Of a DNA stretch of 64,000 bases, positions 1-8,723 are shown piece by piece (within the stretch, counting starts at the first letter, position 1; each line of letters begins with the position of its first letter). The position numbers and the translations under genes were made by a program. The notes under the pieces were generated by a model that made no database searches, had not been told where the DNA came from, and was given only the letters and a program-made list of their open reading frames with translations. The stretch is taken from contig NZ_FNYZ01000006.1 in the NCBI RefSeq assembly GCF_900109095.1, positions 124,001 through 188,000 on the forward strand, written 5' to 3'. The stretch comes from Sphingobium sp. AP50 (GTDB lineage: Bacteria > Pseudomonadota > Alphaproteobacteria > Sphingomonadales > Sphingomonadaceae).

Positions 1-66
1 AAATGGGCGATGCACTTCCGCAAGAAGGACCGTTATCGCCGGGCGATCTTCCACGCCTGGCGATAA
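1..66 (+). CDS. C-terminal end of an unidentified protein (partial, left edge)
   Basis: A frame open from the left edge reads 21 codons and ends in TAA at 64-66, three bases before the stop of the convergent membrane-protein gene. The tail is very basic and aromatic, ending in AIFHAWR. Such tight convergence is usual for real gene ends in this window, so this is probably the end of a plus-strand gene whose body is outside the window. The fragment is too short to assign a family. Confidence 0.4.
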   Translation, partial: KWAMHFRKKDRYRRAIFHAWR

Positions 67-69
67 CCC

Positions 70-1392
70 TCATTCCGGTATCCGGCGAAAGGGCTGGCGC
101 CGCCAGTAAGCGAGCGAGCGCCACGCCCATTCCATCGGCCCGCTGATGAAAAAGCGGGTCCAGATATTCGCCACCAGCAACAGCAGCAAGGCGATGCCGG
201 TGGCCCAGACCCAGAGCGTCGCCCAGCCGAACACGCCCTTCAATCCCACAGCAGCGGGCGAGAAGAGGATGTTGATGCCGATGATCTGCTCCAGGAAATA
301 GAGCGAGAAGGCAACCTGCCCGGCTGCCACGAACGGCTTCAATATCGCATGGCTGACGCGGAACCGCACCAGCAGGTTGACCAGCGCGACATGGCCCAGC
401 GACACCGCGATCCGCGCATATTCGCCGGTGATCCAGATGGTCTTGGGAATGGGCTGGAACGCCAGCATCTCCATCACGCCCAGCGCGCGGGCGCCAAGGC
501 CGAAGCCATAGGTCATCAGCGCCATGATCAGGTAGAAGCGGGTCGATCGCTGCCCCTGAATGATGCCCATCTTCCATAAGGCAATGCCGATCAGCATCGC
601 GCAAAAGGCTTCGGCCACGCCAATATAGATGGCACCCTTGGCCGCGAAAGTCAGCCAGGCGCCCCAGAGATAGGTCGCATAGCCGACATAGCTGCCGCTG
701 CGCGCCTTGCTTTCCGCCTCAGCCTTTTCTTTGGTTTCCTTGTCGATCCTGAAGCGGTCCAGTTTCTTCTTCCACGCCTCCAGCGCGGCCTTGTCCGCCT
801 TGTCCAGCGGCTTGCCCTGCGCCTGATGCTGCTGCGCCGTCTGGACGCTGGCGACGAGTGATACGCGCTCGACATATTGGACGGTGGCAAAGATGCCGAT
901 GGCCGTGGCGAAGAGCAGGCCCAGCGGGATCAGCGACCGCGGCCGCAAATGGCGGAAAGGAAAGAGGAACAGCGCGGCCAGCGCATAGACATGCAAGATA
1001 TCGCCCGGCCAGAGCAGCAGGAAGACGTCGATCAGTCCGAACAACAGCAGCCATAATGCCCGGCGGATATAGAGGTCGGCAACCGCGACCGGCCCGTCCG
1101 GCTTCATCGCCTTGGCCGCCAACACCATCAGCGCCGCGCCGAACAGGAATTCCAGCAGGCCGCGCTGTGTCCCTTCCCAGAATATCTGGATGATGCTCCA
1201 GGCGGTACGGTCGGCCGGCGCCCAGCCGATCTGGCGGAAATCGCGCAGCATCAATTCGCTGGGCCCCGCCATGAAGGGCAGGTTCATCGTGAAGATGCCC
1301 AGGATCGCAATGCCGCGTAATATGTCGAGAACCTCGATACGCGCCTTGCCGCGCACCGGATTGAGCAGGACTTCCCCCGTCGTCGTCGCCAT
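70..1392 (-). CDS. DUF418 / YeiB-family membrane protein
   Basis: A 440-residue polytopic membrane protein. The N-terminal block LDILRGIAILGIFTMNL is typical of the DUF418/YeiB family. Hydrophobic segments follow at roughly 55-75, 90-150 and 235-430, with a charged Lys/Glu-rich stretch near 185-225 that should be a soluble loop. The ATG at 1392 has a GGGAGG ribosome site about 7 bases upstream. It lies 52 bases after the peptidase gene on the same strand, so the two may be co-transcribed. The family has no settled biochemical role; transport or export is only suggested. Family call is firm, function unknown. Confidence 0.85.
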   Translation of the reverse strand: MATTTGEVLLNPVRGKARIEVLDILRGIAILGIFTMNLPFMAGPSELMLRDFRQIGWAPADRTAWSIIQIFWEGTQRGLLEFLFGAALMVLAAKAMKPDGPVAVADLYIRRALWLLLFGLIDVFLLLWPGDILHVYALAALFLFPFRHLRPRSLIPLGLLFATAIGIFATVQYVERVSLVASVQTAQQHQAQGKPLDKADKAALEAWKKKLDRFRIDKETKEKAEAESKARSGSYVGYATYLWGAWLTFAAKGAIYIGVAEAFCAMLIGIALWKMGIIQGQRSTRFYLIMALMTYGFGLGARALGVMEMLAFQPIPKTIWITGEYARIAVSLGHVALVNLLVRFRVSHAILKPFVAAGQVAFSLYFLEQIIGINILFSPAAVGLKGVFGWATLWVWATGIALLLLLVANIWTRFFISGPMEWAWRSLAYWRRQPFRRIPE

Positions 1393-1444
1393 GCATGCCT
1401 CCCCCCGGAAGATGGAGGGAGGCTATGCCTGTTGCGTCATGACG

Positions 1445-3664
1445 TCAATCGGCAGGACCACCGGCATGTTCGGCCAGGAAATGCTCGATCGTCTTCCACA
1501 GATGGACGCTGATGCCGGGGCCGCCGACGCGGTGGGTCTGGCCCGGATAGGCCATCATCTCGAACGGCACGGCCGCGCCCTGCATCTTCGCCATCAGCGC
1601 GGTGGCATTGTCGAACACGACATTGTCGTCGGACATGCCATGGATCAACAGCAGCGGATCGGCGATCTTCACCGCCTCATCCACCGCGCCCGACGCTGGG
1701 TAAGCGCTGGCCTTGTCCTGCGGCTGGCCCAGATAGCGTTCGGTATAATGGGTGTCGTACAACTGCCATTTCGTCACCGGTGCACCCGCGACGGCCGCGG
1801 CAAAGACGCCCGGCGCTTTTTCCAGCAGCTTGAGCGACATGTAACCGCCATAGGACCAGCCATAGGTGGCGATGCGCTTGGGATCGACAAAGGGCTGGGC
1901 CTTCAGCCATTCCACGCCCTTCAACTGGTCATCGACTTCCACCGTGCCCATGGCGTGATAGATGTGGTCCTCGAACGCCTTGCCGCGATCGGGCGTACCG
2001 CGATTATCGATCGCGAAGACGATCCAGCCGCGATCAACCAGATATTGGTTGAGCGCGCCCGACCATGTGTTCGTCACCTGCCGTCCGCCGCCGGGGCCGC
2101 CATAATGGATCATGAACACCGGATAGCGCTTCCCCGGTTCCATCTTCGGCGTCATGATCTTGGTATAGAGGGTCGTGCCGTCCGCCGCCTTCACCGTGCC
2201 GAACGTCGTCTTCACATGATCGGCGACATAGGGGGCATAGGGATGGCTGCCCGCCAGCGCATTTTGCGACAGCCATTGCAACTGCTTGCCGCCATTGTCC
2301 GCCAGATAGACCTGCTTGGGCTGGTCCACATTCTGGCGCGTCACCACGACGCGGGTCGCCGCGCCGTCCATCACGGCGTCATTCCACCAGCCCTGCTGCG
2401 TCAGCGCGCTGGCCTTGCCCGCTTTGCCAAGCGGCGCGACGTAGAGTTGCTGTTCCAGCGGTGTTTCGCGATTGCCGGTGAAGTAGACCAGCCCTTTGGC
2501 CTCATCCACGCCCACGACATCGCGCACTTCCCAATCGCCGCTGGTCAGCGCGGTCCATTGCGCGCCCTTGACGCGATAAAGATGGCCATGGCCGCTCTTT
2601 TCCGACCACCAGAGGAGGCTGCCGTCTTTCAGCGGATGGAAATTGTTCGACAGATTGATCCAGCTTTTCGCCGTTTCGGTCAGGGCGACGGTCGCCTTGC
2701 CCGTCGTCGGATCGACCGCCAGCAGATCGAGCTTTTTCTGGTCGCGGCTCTCGCGCTGGACATAGAGCGTCCGGCCATCCTTCGACCAGTCGACGCGGGC
2801 GAGGTAGATATCCTTGTCCGCGCCCAGATCGACCTGCACCTGTCCTGAGCCGTCCGGCTTCATGACATAAAGATCGACAATGGCATTGGGCGTACCGGCA
2901 GCGGGATAACGCTGCTGATAGACCTTGGTCCCCTCCCCGCCGATCGCGGTGCGGGTGACGATACCGACGGGGCTTTCATCGACGCGGGCGACGGCAATGC
3001 GCGCATCATCCGGCGACCACCAGTAGCCGGTGCGCCGGTCCATTTCTTCCTGCGCGACGAACTCGGCCGTGCCCCAGCTAACCGTGTCGCTGGCGCCCTG
3101 CGTCAGTTGCCGTTCAGCGCCGCCCATGGCCTGCACGAAAAGATTGCCGCCACGCACGAAGGAAACGAAGCCACCCTTCGGACTGACGACGCCATTGAGT
3201 TCGCCATCGGGCGTGTCGGTCAAGCGGGTGACCTTGCCATCCAGACCCGCCAGATAGAGATCACCATCCACCGGGACCAGGATGCTCTTGCCGTCAGGCG
3301 ACCAGTCATAGCTGGTGATGCCGGTGCTGCCCGCGACGGAACGATCGCGCTCCCGCTGCATCTTTTCCGCTTCGCTGAGGTCCGCGCCGCTACCGGTTTT
3401 CTTCGAATCGACCAGCATCCGTTCCGCCCCGGTCTTGCTGTCGATCGCCCACAGGTCCAGCCGCTCCTTTTCGTCCGCGCGCGGCTTCAGCAGCGTCACC
3501 AGCGAACCGTCCGGCGACAATTTCAGCGCGCGGGGCTGCGGCCCGGCCAGATCGGGACTGGCGAAGACGCGCTCCAGCGTGAGCTTTTCCTGCGCATGGG
3601 CGGATATAGTGGGGGTCAGCAACAGCGCGCCAAGGGCTGCACCGGCTTTCAGATAGGGGGGCAT
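1445..3664 (-). CDS. S9 family dipeptidyl peptidase IV-like serine peptidase, secreted
   Basis: A 739-residue secreted peptidase that should release N-terminal dipeptides, typically Xaa-Pro. A signal peptide ends near ISAHA-QEK (about residue 24). The N-terminal half is a DPPIV beta-propeller containing the EEMDRRTGYWWSPDD block whose two glutamates bind the substrate amino terminus in this family. The C-terminal alpha/beta-hydrolase carries the nucleophile in GWSYGGY (Ser604), an Asp in HGMSDDN and a His in GQTHRV. Length fits bacterial DPP IV. The ATG at 3664 follows an AAGGA ribosome site. Likely periplasmic, used in peptide scavenging. Confidence 0.92.
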   Translation of the reverse strand: MPPYLKAGAALGALLLTPTISAHAQEKLTLERVFASPDLAGPQPRALKLSPDGSLVTLLKPRADEKERLDLWAIDSKTGAERMLVDSKKTGSGADLSEAEKMQRERDRSVAGSTGITSYDWSPDGKSILVPVDGDLYLAGLDGKVTRLTDTPDGELNGVVSPKGGFVSFVRGGNLFVQAMGGAERQLTQGASDTVSWGTAEFVAQEEMDRRTGYWWSPDDARIAVARVDESPVGIVTRTAIGGEGTKVYQQRYPAAGTPNAIVDLYVMKPDGSGQVQVDLGADKDIYLARVDWSKDGRTLYVQRESRDQKKLDLLAVDPTTGKATVALTETAKSWINLSNNFHPLKDGSLLWWSEKSGHGHLYRVKGAQWTALTSGDWEVRDVVGVDEAKGLVYFTGNRETPLEQQLYVAPLGKAGKASALTQQGWWNDAVMDGAATRVVVTRQNVDQPKQVYLADNGGKQLQWLSQNALAGSHPYAPYVADHVKTTFGTVKAADGTTLYTKIMTPKMEPGKRYPVFMIHYGGPGGGRQVTNTWSGALNQYLVDRGWIVFAIDNRGTPDRGKAFEDHIYHAMGTVEVDDQLKGVEWLKAQPFVDPKRIATYGWSYGGYMSLKLLEKAPGVFAAAVAGAPVTKWQLYDTHYTERYLGQPQDKASAYPASGAVDEAVKIADPLLLIHGMSDDNVVFDNATALMAKMQGAAVPFEMMAYPGQTHRVGGPGISVHLWKTIEHFLAEHAGGPAD

Positions 3665-3779
3665 GGTCGTCCTTTCCGGTCGGCGCGCGAACGCACCGCT
3701 TCATGGCGCAGGCTTAGCGCGTTGCAGAAGAAAAGATCAATGCCGGGAAATAATCTATCCTGCCATCCTCTCTGGAGGA

Positions 3780-3854
3780 TGGTGGGCGCGACAGGGATTG
3801 AACCTGTGACCCCACCCGTGTGAAGGGTGTGCTCTACCGCTGAGCTACGCGCCC
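3780..3854 (-). tRNA. tRNA-Val, anticodon CAC
   Basis: On the minus strand this folds as a standard cloverleaf: acceptor GGGCGCG/CGCGCCC, D arm GCTC/GAGC, anticodon stem CACCC/GGGTG with loop TTCACAC, and T arm ACAGG-TTCAATC-CCTGT. The anticodon CAC reads the valine codon GTG. The discriminator is A and the terminal CCA is encoded. It stands alone between the DPP IV gene and the entericidin gene. Confidence 0.97.
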
Positions 3855-3933
3855 CCTGTAAGGAGGAGGCGGCCTTTGGCATCGGCGGCGCAGCCTGTCA
3901 ACATGCTCTTATCGATTTGATGCAAAATGCTTT

Positions 3934-3964
3934 CCCGTTTATCCGACCGGCGCCTATAAACGGG
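3934..3964 (+). promoter_or_regulatory. 9-bp inverted repeat upstream of the entericidin-like gene
   Basis: CCCGTTTAT at 3934-3942 and ATAAACGGG at 3956-3964 are a perfect inverted repeat with a 13-base spacer. The right arm ends 26 bases before the lipoprotein ATG. It could be an operator or a hairpin in the 5' leader; the sequence alone does not decide. Confidence 0.4.
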
Positions 3965-3990
3965 CATCAAATCTGGAAAGTGGAATCTCT

Positions 3991-4119
3991 ATGCGTCAAA
4001 TCCTTGCCCTGCTGATCGGTAGCCTGATGCTGACGGCGCTCGCCGCCTGCAATACGGTGCAGGGCGTTGGCCGCGATATCGAATCGGTGGGACGTGCCGG
4101 CAAAGATGCCATGCACTAA
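3991..4119 (+). CDS. Entericidin A/B-like small lipoprotein
   Basis: A 42-residue ORF starting MRQILALLIGSLMLTALAAC. It has a short hydrophobic signal and lipobox LAAC with the lipidated Cys at residue 20. The mature part NTVQGVGRDIESVGRAGKDA matches the entericidin pattern (NT-x-G-x-G-x-D) in length and sequence. Entericidins are small lipoproteins linked to stress and cell lysis in enterobacteria; in alphaproteobacteria they usually occur singly and the role is unclear. No antidote-like partner is adjacent. A GGAAAG about 12 bases upstream is a weak ribosome site. Confidence 0.85.
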   Translation: MRQILALLIGSLMLTALAACNTVQGVGRDIESVGRAGKDAMH

Positions 4120-4130
4120 ATAGCGACGCG

Positions 4131-4319
4131 TTACTGGAGGACGCGGCCGATGGCGGTCGCGTTCTTGCGCAGACGAACGCCGTCACATTCCGGTTCGCCA
4201 CATTCGCAGGCCTCGATCGTGTAGCGGTTGCCGCACATGACCAATATGTCCTGATCGAAGGAATAGTTGGAAATCCCGGCGCGCTCCACCTTTTCCTGTG
4301 CTCTGGCCTTGAGAGACAT
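4131..4319 (-). CDS. Conserved-looking small hypothetical protein, 62 aa
   Basis: A 62-residue soluble protein with three clustered cysteines in EACECGEPECDG and a fourth near residue 29 (MCG), which suggests metal binding although the spacing does not match a named zinc ribbon. An AGGAG ribosome site lies 9-10 bases before the ATG at 4319, a good sign that it is expressed. It converges with the entericidin gene, 11 bases between stops. Function not recognised. Confidence 0.65.
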   Translation of the reverse strand: MSLKARAQEKVERAGISNYSFDQDILVMCGNRYTIEACECGEPECDGVRLRKNATAIGRVLQ

Positions 4320-4460
4320 ATATGGGCGGCTCCTTCCGGAATTCGGTCAGTCATCATTGATATTGCAATGCACAATGTCAAACGAATAGCATTTGTTCCT
4401 GAACATATTGTAAGAATATTGTCGCCGAAATGACACGTTTGATCGCGCTTACCGGGGCGA

Positions 4461-4489
4461 CTTGCACGCAGCGACACTGCGTCCCATAT
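4461..4489 (+). promoter_or_regulatory. Candidate sigma-32 (RpoH) promoter of hslVU
   Basis: CTTG at 4461-4464 and CCCATAT at 4483-4489 are separated by 18 bases, matching the alphaproteobacterial heat-shock pattern CTTG-N17/18-CYTATNT except at one position. hslVU is a classic heat-shock operon. Transcription would begin at about 4495-4498, at or next to the chosen hslV ATG. Confidence 0.6.
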
Positions 4490-4497
4490 GCCGGCTC

Positions 4498-5064
4498 ATG
4501 AACGACCAACGCAGCTCTTCCATGCCGGTCTGGCATGGCACCACTATCATGTCCGTCCGCAAGAATGGGAAAGTCGTCGTCGCCGGCGATGGCCAGGTTT
4601 CCATGGGCCAGACGGTGATGAAGCCCAATGCCCGCAAGGTGCGTCGCCTGCATGATGGCAGCGTCATCGGCGGTTTCGCCGGCGCCACCGCCGATGCCTT
4701 TACGCTGTTCGAGCGGCTGGAGGCCAAGCTGGAGCGCCATAATGGCCAGTTGATGCGGGCCGCCGTGGAATTGGCGAAGGACTGGCGCACCGACAAATAT
4801 CTGCGCAATCTGGAAGCGATGATGATCGTCGCCGACAAGGATGTGACGCTGATCCTGACCGGCAATGGCGATGTGCTGGAGCCTTTGGGCGGCGTCGCGG
4901 CGATAGGTTCGGGCGGCAATTACGCCCTCGCCGCCGCCCGCGCGCTGGTGGAATATGAGGAGGACGCCGAAACCCTCGCCCGCAAGGCGATGGGCGTCGC
5001 GGCGGACATCTGCGTCTACACCAACGACCAGCTGACGATCGAAACGCTCGACAGCGCGAACTGA
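4498..5064 (+). CDS. hslV: ATP-dependent protease proteolytic subunit HslV
   Basis: Proteolytic subunit of the HslVU (ClpQY) cytoplasmic protease, a double hexamer capped by HslU. The 188-residue product has a short propeptide before [10 protein letters not shown]; removal exposes the catalytic N-terminal threonine (Thr15 with this start). The [11 protein letters not shown] block and GSGG loop are typical. I chose the ATG at 4498 because a start at 4462 would lie inside the candidate heat-shock promoter. An ATG at 4522 (MPVWHG) is also possible. Neither has a clear ribosome site, so the mRNA may be almost leaderless. hslU follows after 16 bases. Confidence 0.93.
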   Translation: MNDQRSSSMPVWHGTTIMSVRKNGKVVVAGDGQVSMGQTVMKPNARKVRRLHDGSVIGGFAGATADAFTLFERLEAKLERHNGQLMRAAVELAKDWRTDKYLRNLEAMMIVADKDVTLILTGNGDVLEPLGGVAAIGSGGNYALAAARALVEYEEDAETLARKAMGVAADICVYTNDQLTIETLDSAN

Positions 5065-5080
5065 GATTTCAAGAGAAGAT

Positions 5081-6382
5081 ATGAACGACAACCTGACACC
5101 CAAAGCCATCGTTGCCGCGCTCGATGCGCATATCATCGGCCAGCATGACGCCAAGCGCGCCGTAGCCGTTGCGCTCCGCAACCGCTGGCGCCGCCAGCAT
5201 CTCCCCGCTGATCTGCGCGACGAGGTGACGCCGAAGAATATCCTGATGATCGGGCCGACGGGCTGCGGCAAGACGGAGATCAGCCGTCGGCTCGCCAAGC
5301 TGGCCGACGCCCCCTTCGTCAAGGTCGAAGCCACGAAGTTCACCGAGGTCGGCTATGTCGGCCGCGACGTCGAACAGATCGTCCGCGATCTGGTGGAAGA
5401 AGCCGTGCGCCTGGAGAAGGACCGCCGCCGCGAGGCTGTGCGCGAAGCTGCCTCCGAAGCGGCCATGGCCCGCCTGCTCGACGCGTTGACCGGCAAGGAA
5501 GCGAGCGAGGCCACCCGCCTCTCCTTCCGCCAGAAGATCGAGAACGACCAGATGAACGATGTGGAGGTCGAGGTGGAAGTCGCCGACACCCCCTCCATGC
5601 CGATGGAAATCCCCGGCATGGGCGGTCAGGTTGGCATGATCAACCTGTCCGACATGATGTCCAAAGCGTTTGGCCAGCAGCAGAAGAAGCGCCGCAAGAT
5701 GCGCGTCGCCGAAGCCTGGGACAAGCTGGTCGAGGAAGAGCAGGACAAGCGCCTGGATCAGGACGACGTCGCCCGCGTCGCCATCACCAGCGCCGAACAG
5801 AATGGCATCGTCTTCCTGGACGAGATCGACAAGATCGCCGTCAGCGACGTGCGCGGTGGTTCGGTCAGCCGCGAAGGCGTGCAGCGCGACCTGCTCCCGC
5901 TGATCGAGGGCACGACCGTCTCGACCAAATATGGCCCGCTCAAGACCGACCATATCCTGTTCATCGCGTCCGGTGCCTTCCATGTCGCCAAGCCAAGCGA
6001 TCTGCTGCCGGAGTTGCAGGGGCGCCTGCCGATCCGTGTCGAACTCAAGGCGCTGACCGAGGAGGATTTCGTCGCGATCCTCTCCGACACTAAGGCCAGT
6101 CTCGTCGCGCAATATCGCGCCCTGCTGGCGACCGAGGAAGTGACGATCGACCTGACGCCCGAAGGCATCCGCGCCGTCGCCAAGATCGCGGCCGATGTGA
6201 ACAGCGAGATCGAGAATATCGGCGCCCGCCGCCTCCAGACCGTCATGGAAAAGCTGCTGGAGGATGTCAGCTTCGAAGCGGAAGATCGCCGCGGCGAAAC
6301 GCTGGTGATCGACCGCGCCTATGTCGACAAGCAATTGTCGGCGGTGGCGCATGACACAGACCTCAGCAAATATGTGCTGTAA
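5081..6382 (+). CDS. hslU: ATP-dependent protease ATPase subunit HslU
   Basis: AAA+ unfoldase partner of HslV, 433 residues, the usual length. Walker A is GPTGCGKT (58-65), the substrate-gripping pore loop GYVG is at 91-94, the I-domain insertion spans roughly 110-225, and Walker B FLDEIDK is near 246. The C-terminus ends LSKYVL, close to the conserved C-terminal tail that docks into HslV. An AGAGAAG ribosome site precedes the ATG. It forms an operon with hslV and ends at a strong terminator. Confidence 0.97.
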   Translation: MNDNLTPKAIVAALDAHIIGQHDAKRAVAVALRNRWRRQHLPADLRDEVTPKNILMIGPTGCGKTEISRRLAKLADAPFVKVEATKFTEVGYVGRDVEQIVRDLVEEAVRLEKDRRREAVREAASEAAMARLLDALTGKEASEATRLSFRQKIENDQMNDVEVEVEVADTPSMPMEIPGMGGQVGMINLSDMMSKAFGQQQKKRRKMRVAEAWDKLVEEEQDKRLDQDDVARVAITSAEQNGIVFLDEIDKIAVSDVRGGSVSREGVQRDLLPLIEGTTVSTKYGPLKTDHILFIASGAFHVAKPSDLLPELQGRLPIRVELKALTEEDFVAILSDTKASLVAQYRALLATEEVTIDLTPEGIRAVAKIAADVNSEIENIGARRLQTVMEKLLEDVSFEAEDRRGETLVIDRAYVDKQLSAVAHDTDLSKYVL

Positions 6383-6400
6383 CTGACCGGATGACCTAAG

Positions 6401-6440
6401 TCCGGGCCTGCCGCTTCCTATGGCAGGCCCGGATTATCTT
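6401..6440 (+). terminator. Intrinsic terminator after hslU
   Basis: A perfect 12-bp stem (TCCGGGCCTGCC at 6401-6412, GGCAGGCCCGGA at 6422-6433) with a 9-base loop, followed by a short T-containing tract. It separates hslVU from the peptidase gene and rules out a peptidase start inside it. Confidence 0.75.
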
Positions 6441-6494
6441 CCCCCCTGCCCGCCATCATGCCAGCCTCCCTTCAGCGATTCGCAGGGAGGAAAT

Positions 6495-8618
6495 ATGATC
6501 CGCACTTCGGCTTGGCTCTTCGCGGGCCTCGGTATGGCCGCACTGTCTGCCGGGCAGGCACAGGAAGCCCCCAAACCACCCGTCGCGGCGAAGAAGCCGC
6601 ATGAAGTAAAGGCCCCCTTTGGGGTGACCCGACAGGACCCCTATTATTGGCTGCGCGACGATACGCGCAAAGACCCGGAGATGCTGGCCTATCTGGCGGC
6701 GGAAAATGCCTATGCCGATACGCTGCTGGCGCCGACCAAGCCGTTGCAGGACAAGCTCTACACCGAAATTACCGGCCGCATTAAGCAGGACGACAGCAGC
6801 GTCCCGTACAGGAAGGACGGCTATTATTATTACAGCCGCTTCGAAACCGGCGGCGACTATCCCATCGTCGCCCGGCGCAAGGGCAGCATGGACGCGCCCG
6901 AACAAATCCTTCTCGATCAGCCGAAAATGGGCGCAGGCAAGGGCTATTTTGCGATCAGCGGCAAGGAGGTCAGCCCCGACGACAGACTGCTCGCCTATGC
7001 CGAGGATCTGGTCGGCCGCCGCCAATATGTGATCCGCGTCAAGGGACTCGCCGACGGCAAGTTGCTGGCCGACGAAATTCCCAATGTCGAACCCGATTTC
7101 GCCTGGGCCGACGACAGCAAGACCATCTTTTATGTCGAAAAAGACCCGACCACCCTGCTCGGCAAGCGGGTGAAGGCGCATGTGCTGGGCACCCCCGTCA
7201 GCGCGGACCGGCTGGTCTATGAGGAGAAGGACGATACCTTCTACATGGGCCTCAGGAAGACGACGTCGGACAAATATATCTGCATTGTCCTGCAATCGAC
7301 CGTCAGCAATGAGGAGCGTTGCGCGCCCTCTGCCAATCCGGTGACCTTTACGCCCCTCGCCCCGCGCGAGCGGGAGTTCCTCTACAGCAGCGACAATGTC
7401 GGCGGGCAATGGACGATCCGCACCAATTGGCAGGCGCCCAATTACCGGCTGATGACCGTGTCGGACACCGACGCCGTAAAAGGCCGCGCCGCGTGGAAGG
7501 ATATCGTGCCGACCAGTGCCGATGTCTTCATCGAGAATTTCCAGCCCTTCGACAGCTTCCTCGCGATCGAGGAGCGGTCAGGCGGCAACAAGCGTCTGCG
7601 CCTGCTGACCAAGACCGGCAAGAGCAGTTTCGTGGAGGCGGACGAGCCGGCCTATGCCATGGCGCTCAACGTCAATGCCGAAAGCGGTACGCCCTGGGTC
7701 CGCTACACCTATGACAGCCTGCGCACGCCGCAGACCACCTATGAGGTGAATGTCGATACCGGTGAGCGCAAGGTGCTGAAGGTTCAGGAAGTGAAGGGCT
7801 ATGATCCCGAAAAATATGTGACCGAGCGCGTCTGGGCGACTGCGCGCGACGGGACGAAGGTGCCGGTATCGCTCATCTATGCGAAGGGCTTCGGGAAGGA
7901 CGGCAGCGCCCCGCTCTACCAATATGCCTATGGCAGCTATGGCTATTCGACCGATCCGGCCTTCACGCCGCTCCTGCCCAGCCTGCTGGATCGCGGCGTC
8001 GTCTATGCCATCGCCCATATTCGCGGCGGGCAGGAAATGGGCCGGAAATGGTACGATGATGGGCATCTCAAGAACAAGATGAACAGCTTCACCGACTTCA
8101 TCGACGTGACCCGCGCACTGGTGGATCAGGGCTATGCGAAGAAGGGCCGTGTCGCGGCCATGGGGGGCAGCGCGGGCGGCCTGTTGATGGGCGCGGTCGC
8201 GAACATGGCGCCGCAGGATTATAAGCTGATCATCGCGCAGGTGCCGTTCGTGGACGTGGTGACGACCATGCTCGATCCCACCATCCCGCTCACCACCGGC
8301 GAATATGATGAATGGGGCAATCCTGAGCAGAAGCAGTGGTATGATGTGATGCTGGCCTATTCGCCCTACGACCATGTCGAGGCGAAAGCCTATCCCAGCC
8401 TGTTCGTTGGCACCGGCCTGTGGGACAGCCAGGTCCAATATTATGAGCCGACCAAATGGGTGGCCAAGCTGCGCGCGACCAAGACCGACAACAATCCGCT
8501 GGTCTTCCGCATCAATATGGAAGCCGGCCATGGCGGCAAATCCGGCCGCTTCCGTCGCTATCGCGATCAGGCCGAATATAGCGCCTTCGCGCTGGAGCAG
8601 TTGGGGGTGGCGCAATAG
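6495..8618 (+). CDS. ptrB: Oligopeptidase B (S9A serine peptidase), exported form
   Basis: Cleaves short peptides after basic residues. The 707-residue product begins with a signal peptide (MIRTSAWLFAGLGMAALSAG, cleavage near GQA-QEA), then a seven-bladed propeller, then the hydrolase domain with IAHIRGGQEMGRKWYDDG, nucleophile GGSAGG (Ser559), the Asp in GLWDSQVQYYEP and the His in EAGHGGKSGR. The ATG at 6495 follows AGGGAGG by 5 bases; an earlier frame-compatible start lies in the hslU terminator. It is a monocistronic gene converging on proS. Confidence 0.92.
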   Translation: MIRTSAWLFAGLGMAALSAGQAQEAPKPPVAAKKPHEVKAPFGVTRQDPYYWLRDDTRKDPEMLAYLAAENAYADTLLAPTKPLQDKLYTEITGRIKQDDSSVPYRKDGYYYYSRFETGGDYPIVARRKGSMDAPEQILLDQPKMGAGKGYFAISGKEVSPDDRLLAYAEDLVGRRQYVIRVKGLADGKLLADEIPNVEPDFAWADDSKTIFYVEKDPTTLLGKRVKAHVLGTPVSADRLVYEEKDDTFYMGLRKTTSDKYICIVLQSTVSNEERCAPSANPVTFTPLAPREREFLYSSDNVGGQWTIRTNWQAPNYRLMTVSDTDAVKGRAAWKDIVPTSADVFIENFQPFDSFLAIEERSGGNKRLRLLTKTGKSSFVEADEPAYAMALNVNAESGTPWVRYTYDSLRTPQTTYEVNVDTGERKVLKVQEVKGYDPEKYVTERVWATARDGTKVPVSLIYAKGFGKDGSAPLYQYAYGSYGYSTDPAFTPLLPSLLDRGVVYAIAHIRGGQEMGRKWYDDGHLKNKMNSFTDFIDVTRALVDQGYAKKGRVAAMGGSAGGLLMGAVANMAPQDYKLIIAQVPFVDVVTTMLDPTIPLTTGEYDEWGNPEQKQWYDVMLAYSPYDHVEAKAYPSLFVGTGLWDSQVQYYEPTKWVAKLRATKTDNNPLVFRINMEAGHGGKSGRFRRYRDQAEYSAFALEQLGVAQ

Positions 8619-8627
8619 CCACCTAGA

Positions 8628-8700
8628 CCGTTCGCTTCGAGCGAAGTCGAGAAGCCGAAAGCGCAGCGCTCGAGTTTCTCGACACGCTCGAAACGAACGG
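8628..8700. repeat. Family A palindromic repeat
   Basis: A 73-bp imperfect palindrome opening CCGTTCGCTTCGAGCGAAGT and closing with the complementary GCTCGAAACGAACGG. The same ends recur at 20052, 33115, 35554 and 40011 and in the arms around the GIY-YIG element. It sits between the convergent ptrB and proS genes and may also act as a bidirectional terminator. Confidence 0.85.
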
Positions 8701-8723
8701 ACAACTGATTAAAAGTCAGTAGG

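Noticed and set aside
1112..2848. 578-codon plus-strand frame
   Set aside because: It is antisense to the DPP IV gene, has shadow-type Arg/His/Ala composition, no ribosome site and no family motif.
3100..3850. Plus-strand frame running into the tRNA
   Set aside because: It is the shadow of the DPP IV N-terminus and continues through a tRNA gene.
4462..4497. Upstream start for hslV
   Set aside because: It would begin inside the candidate heat-shock promoter and adds residues unlike HslV.
6420..6494. Upstream start for oligopeptidase B
   Set aside because: It lies in the hslU terminator; the ATG at 6495 has a strong ribosome site and a proper signal peptide.
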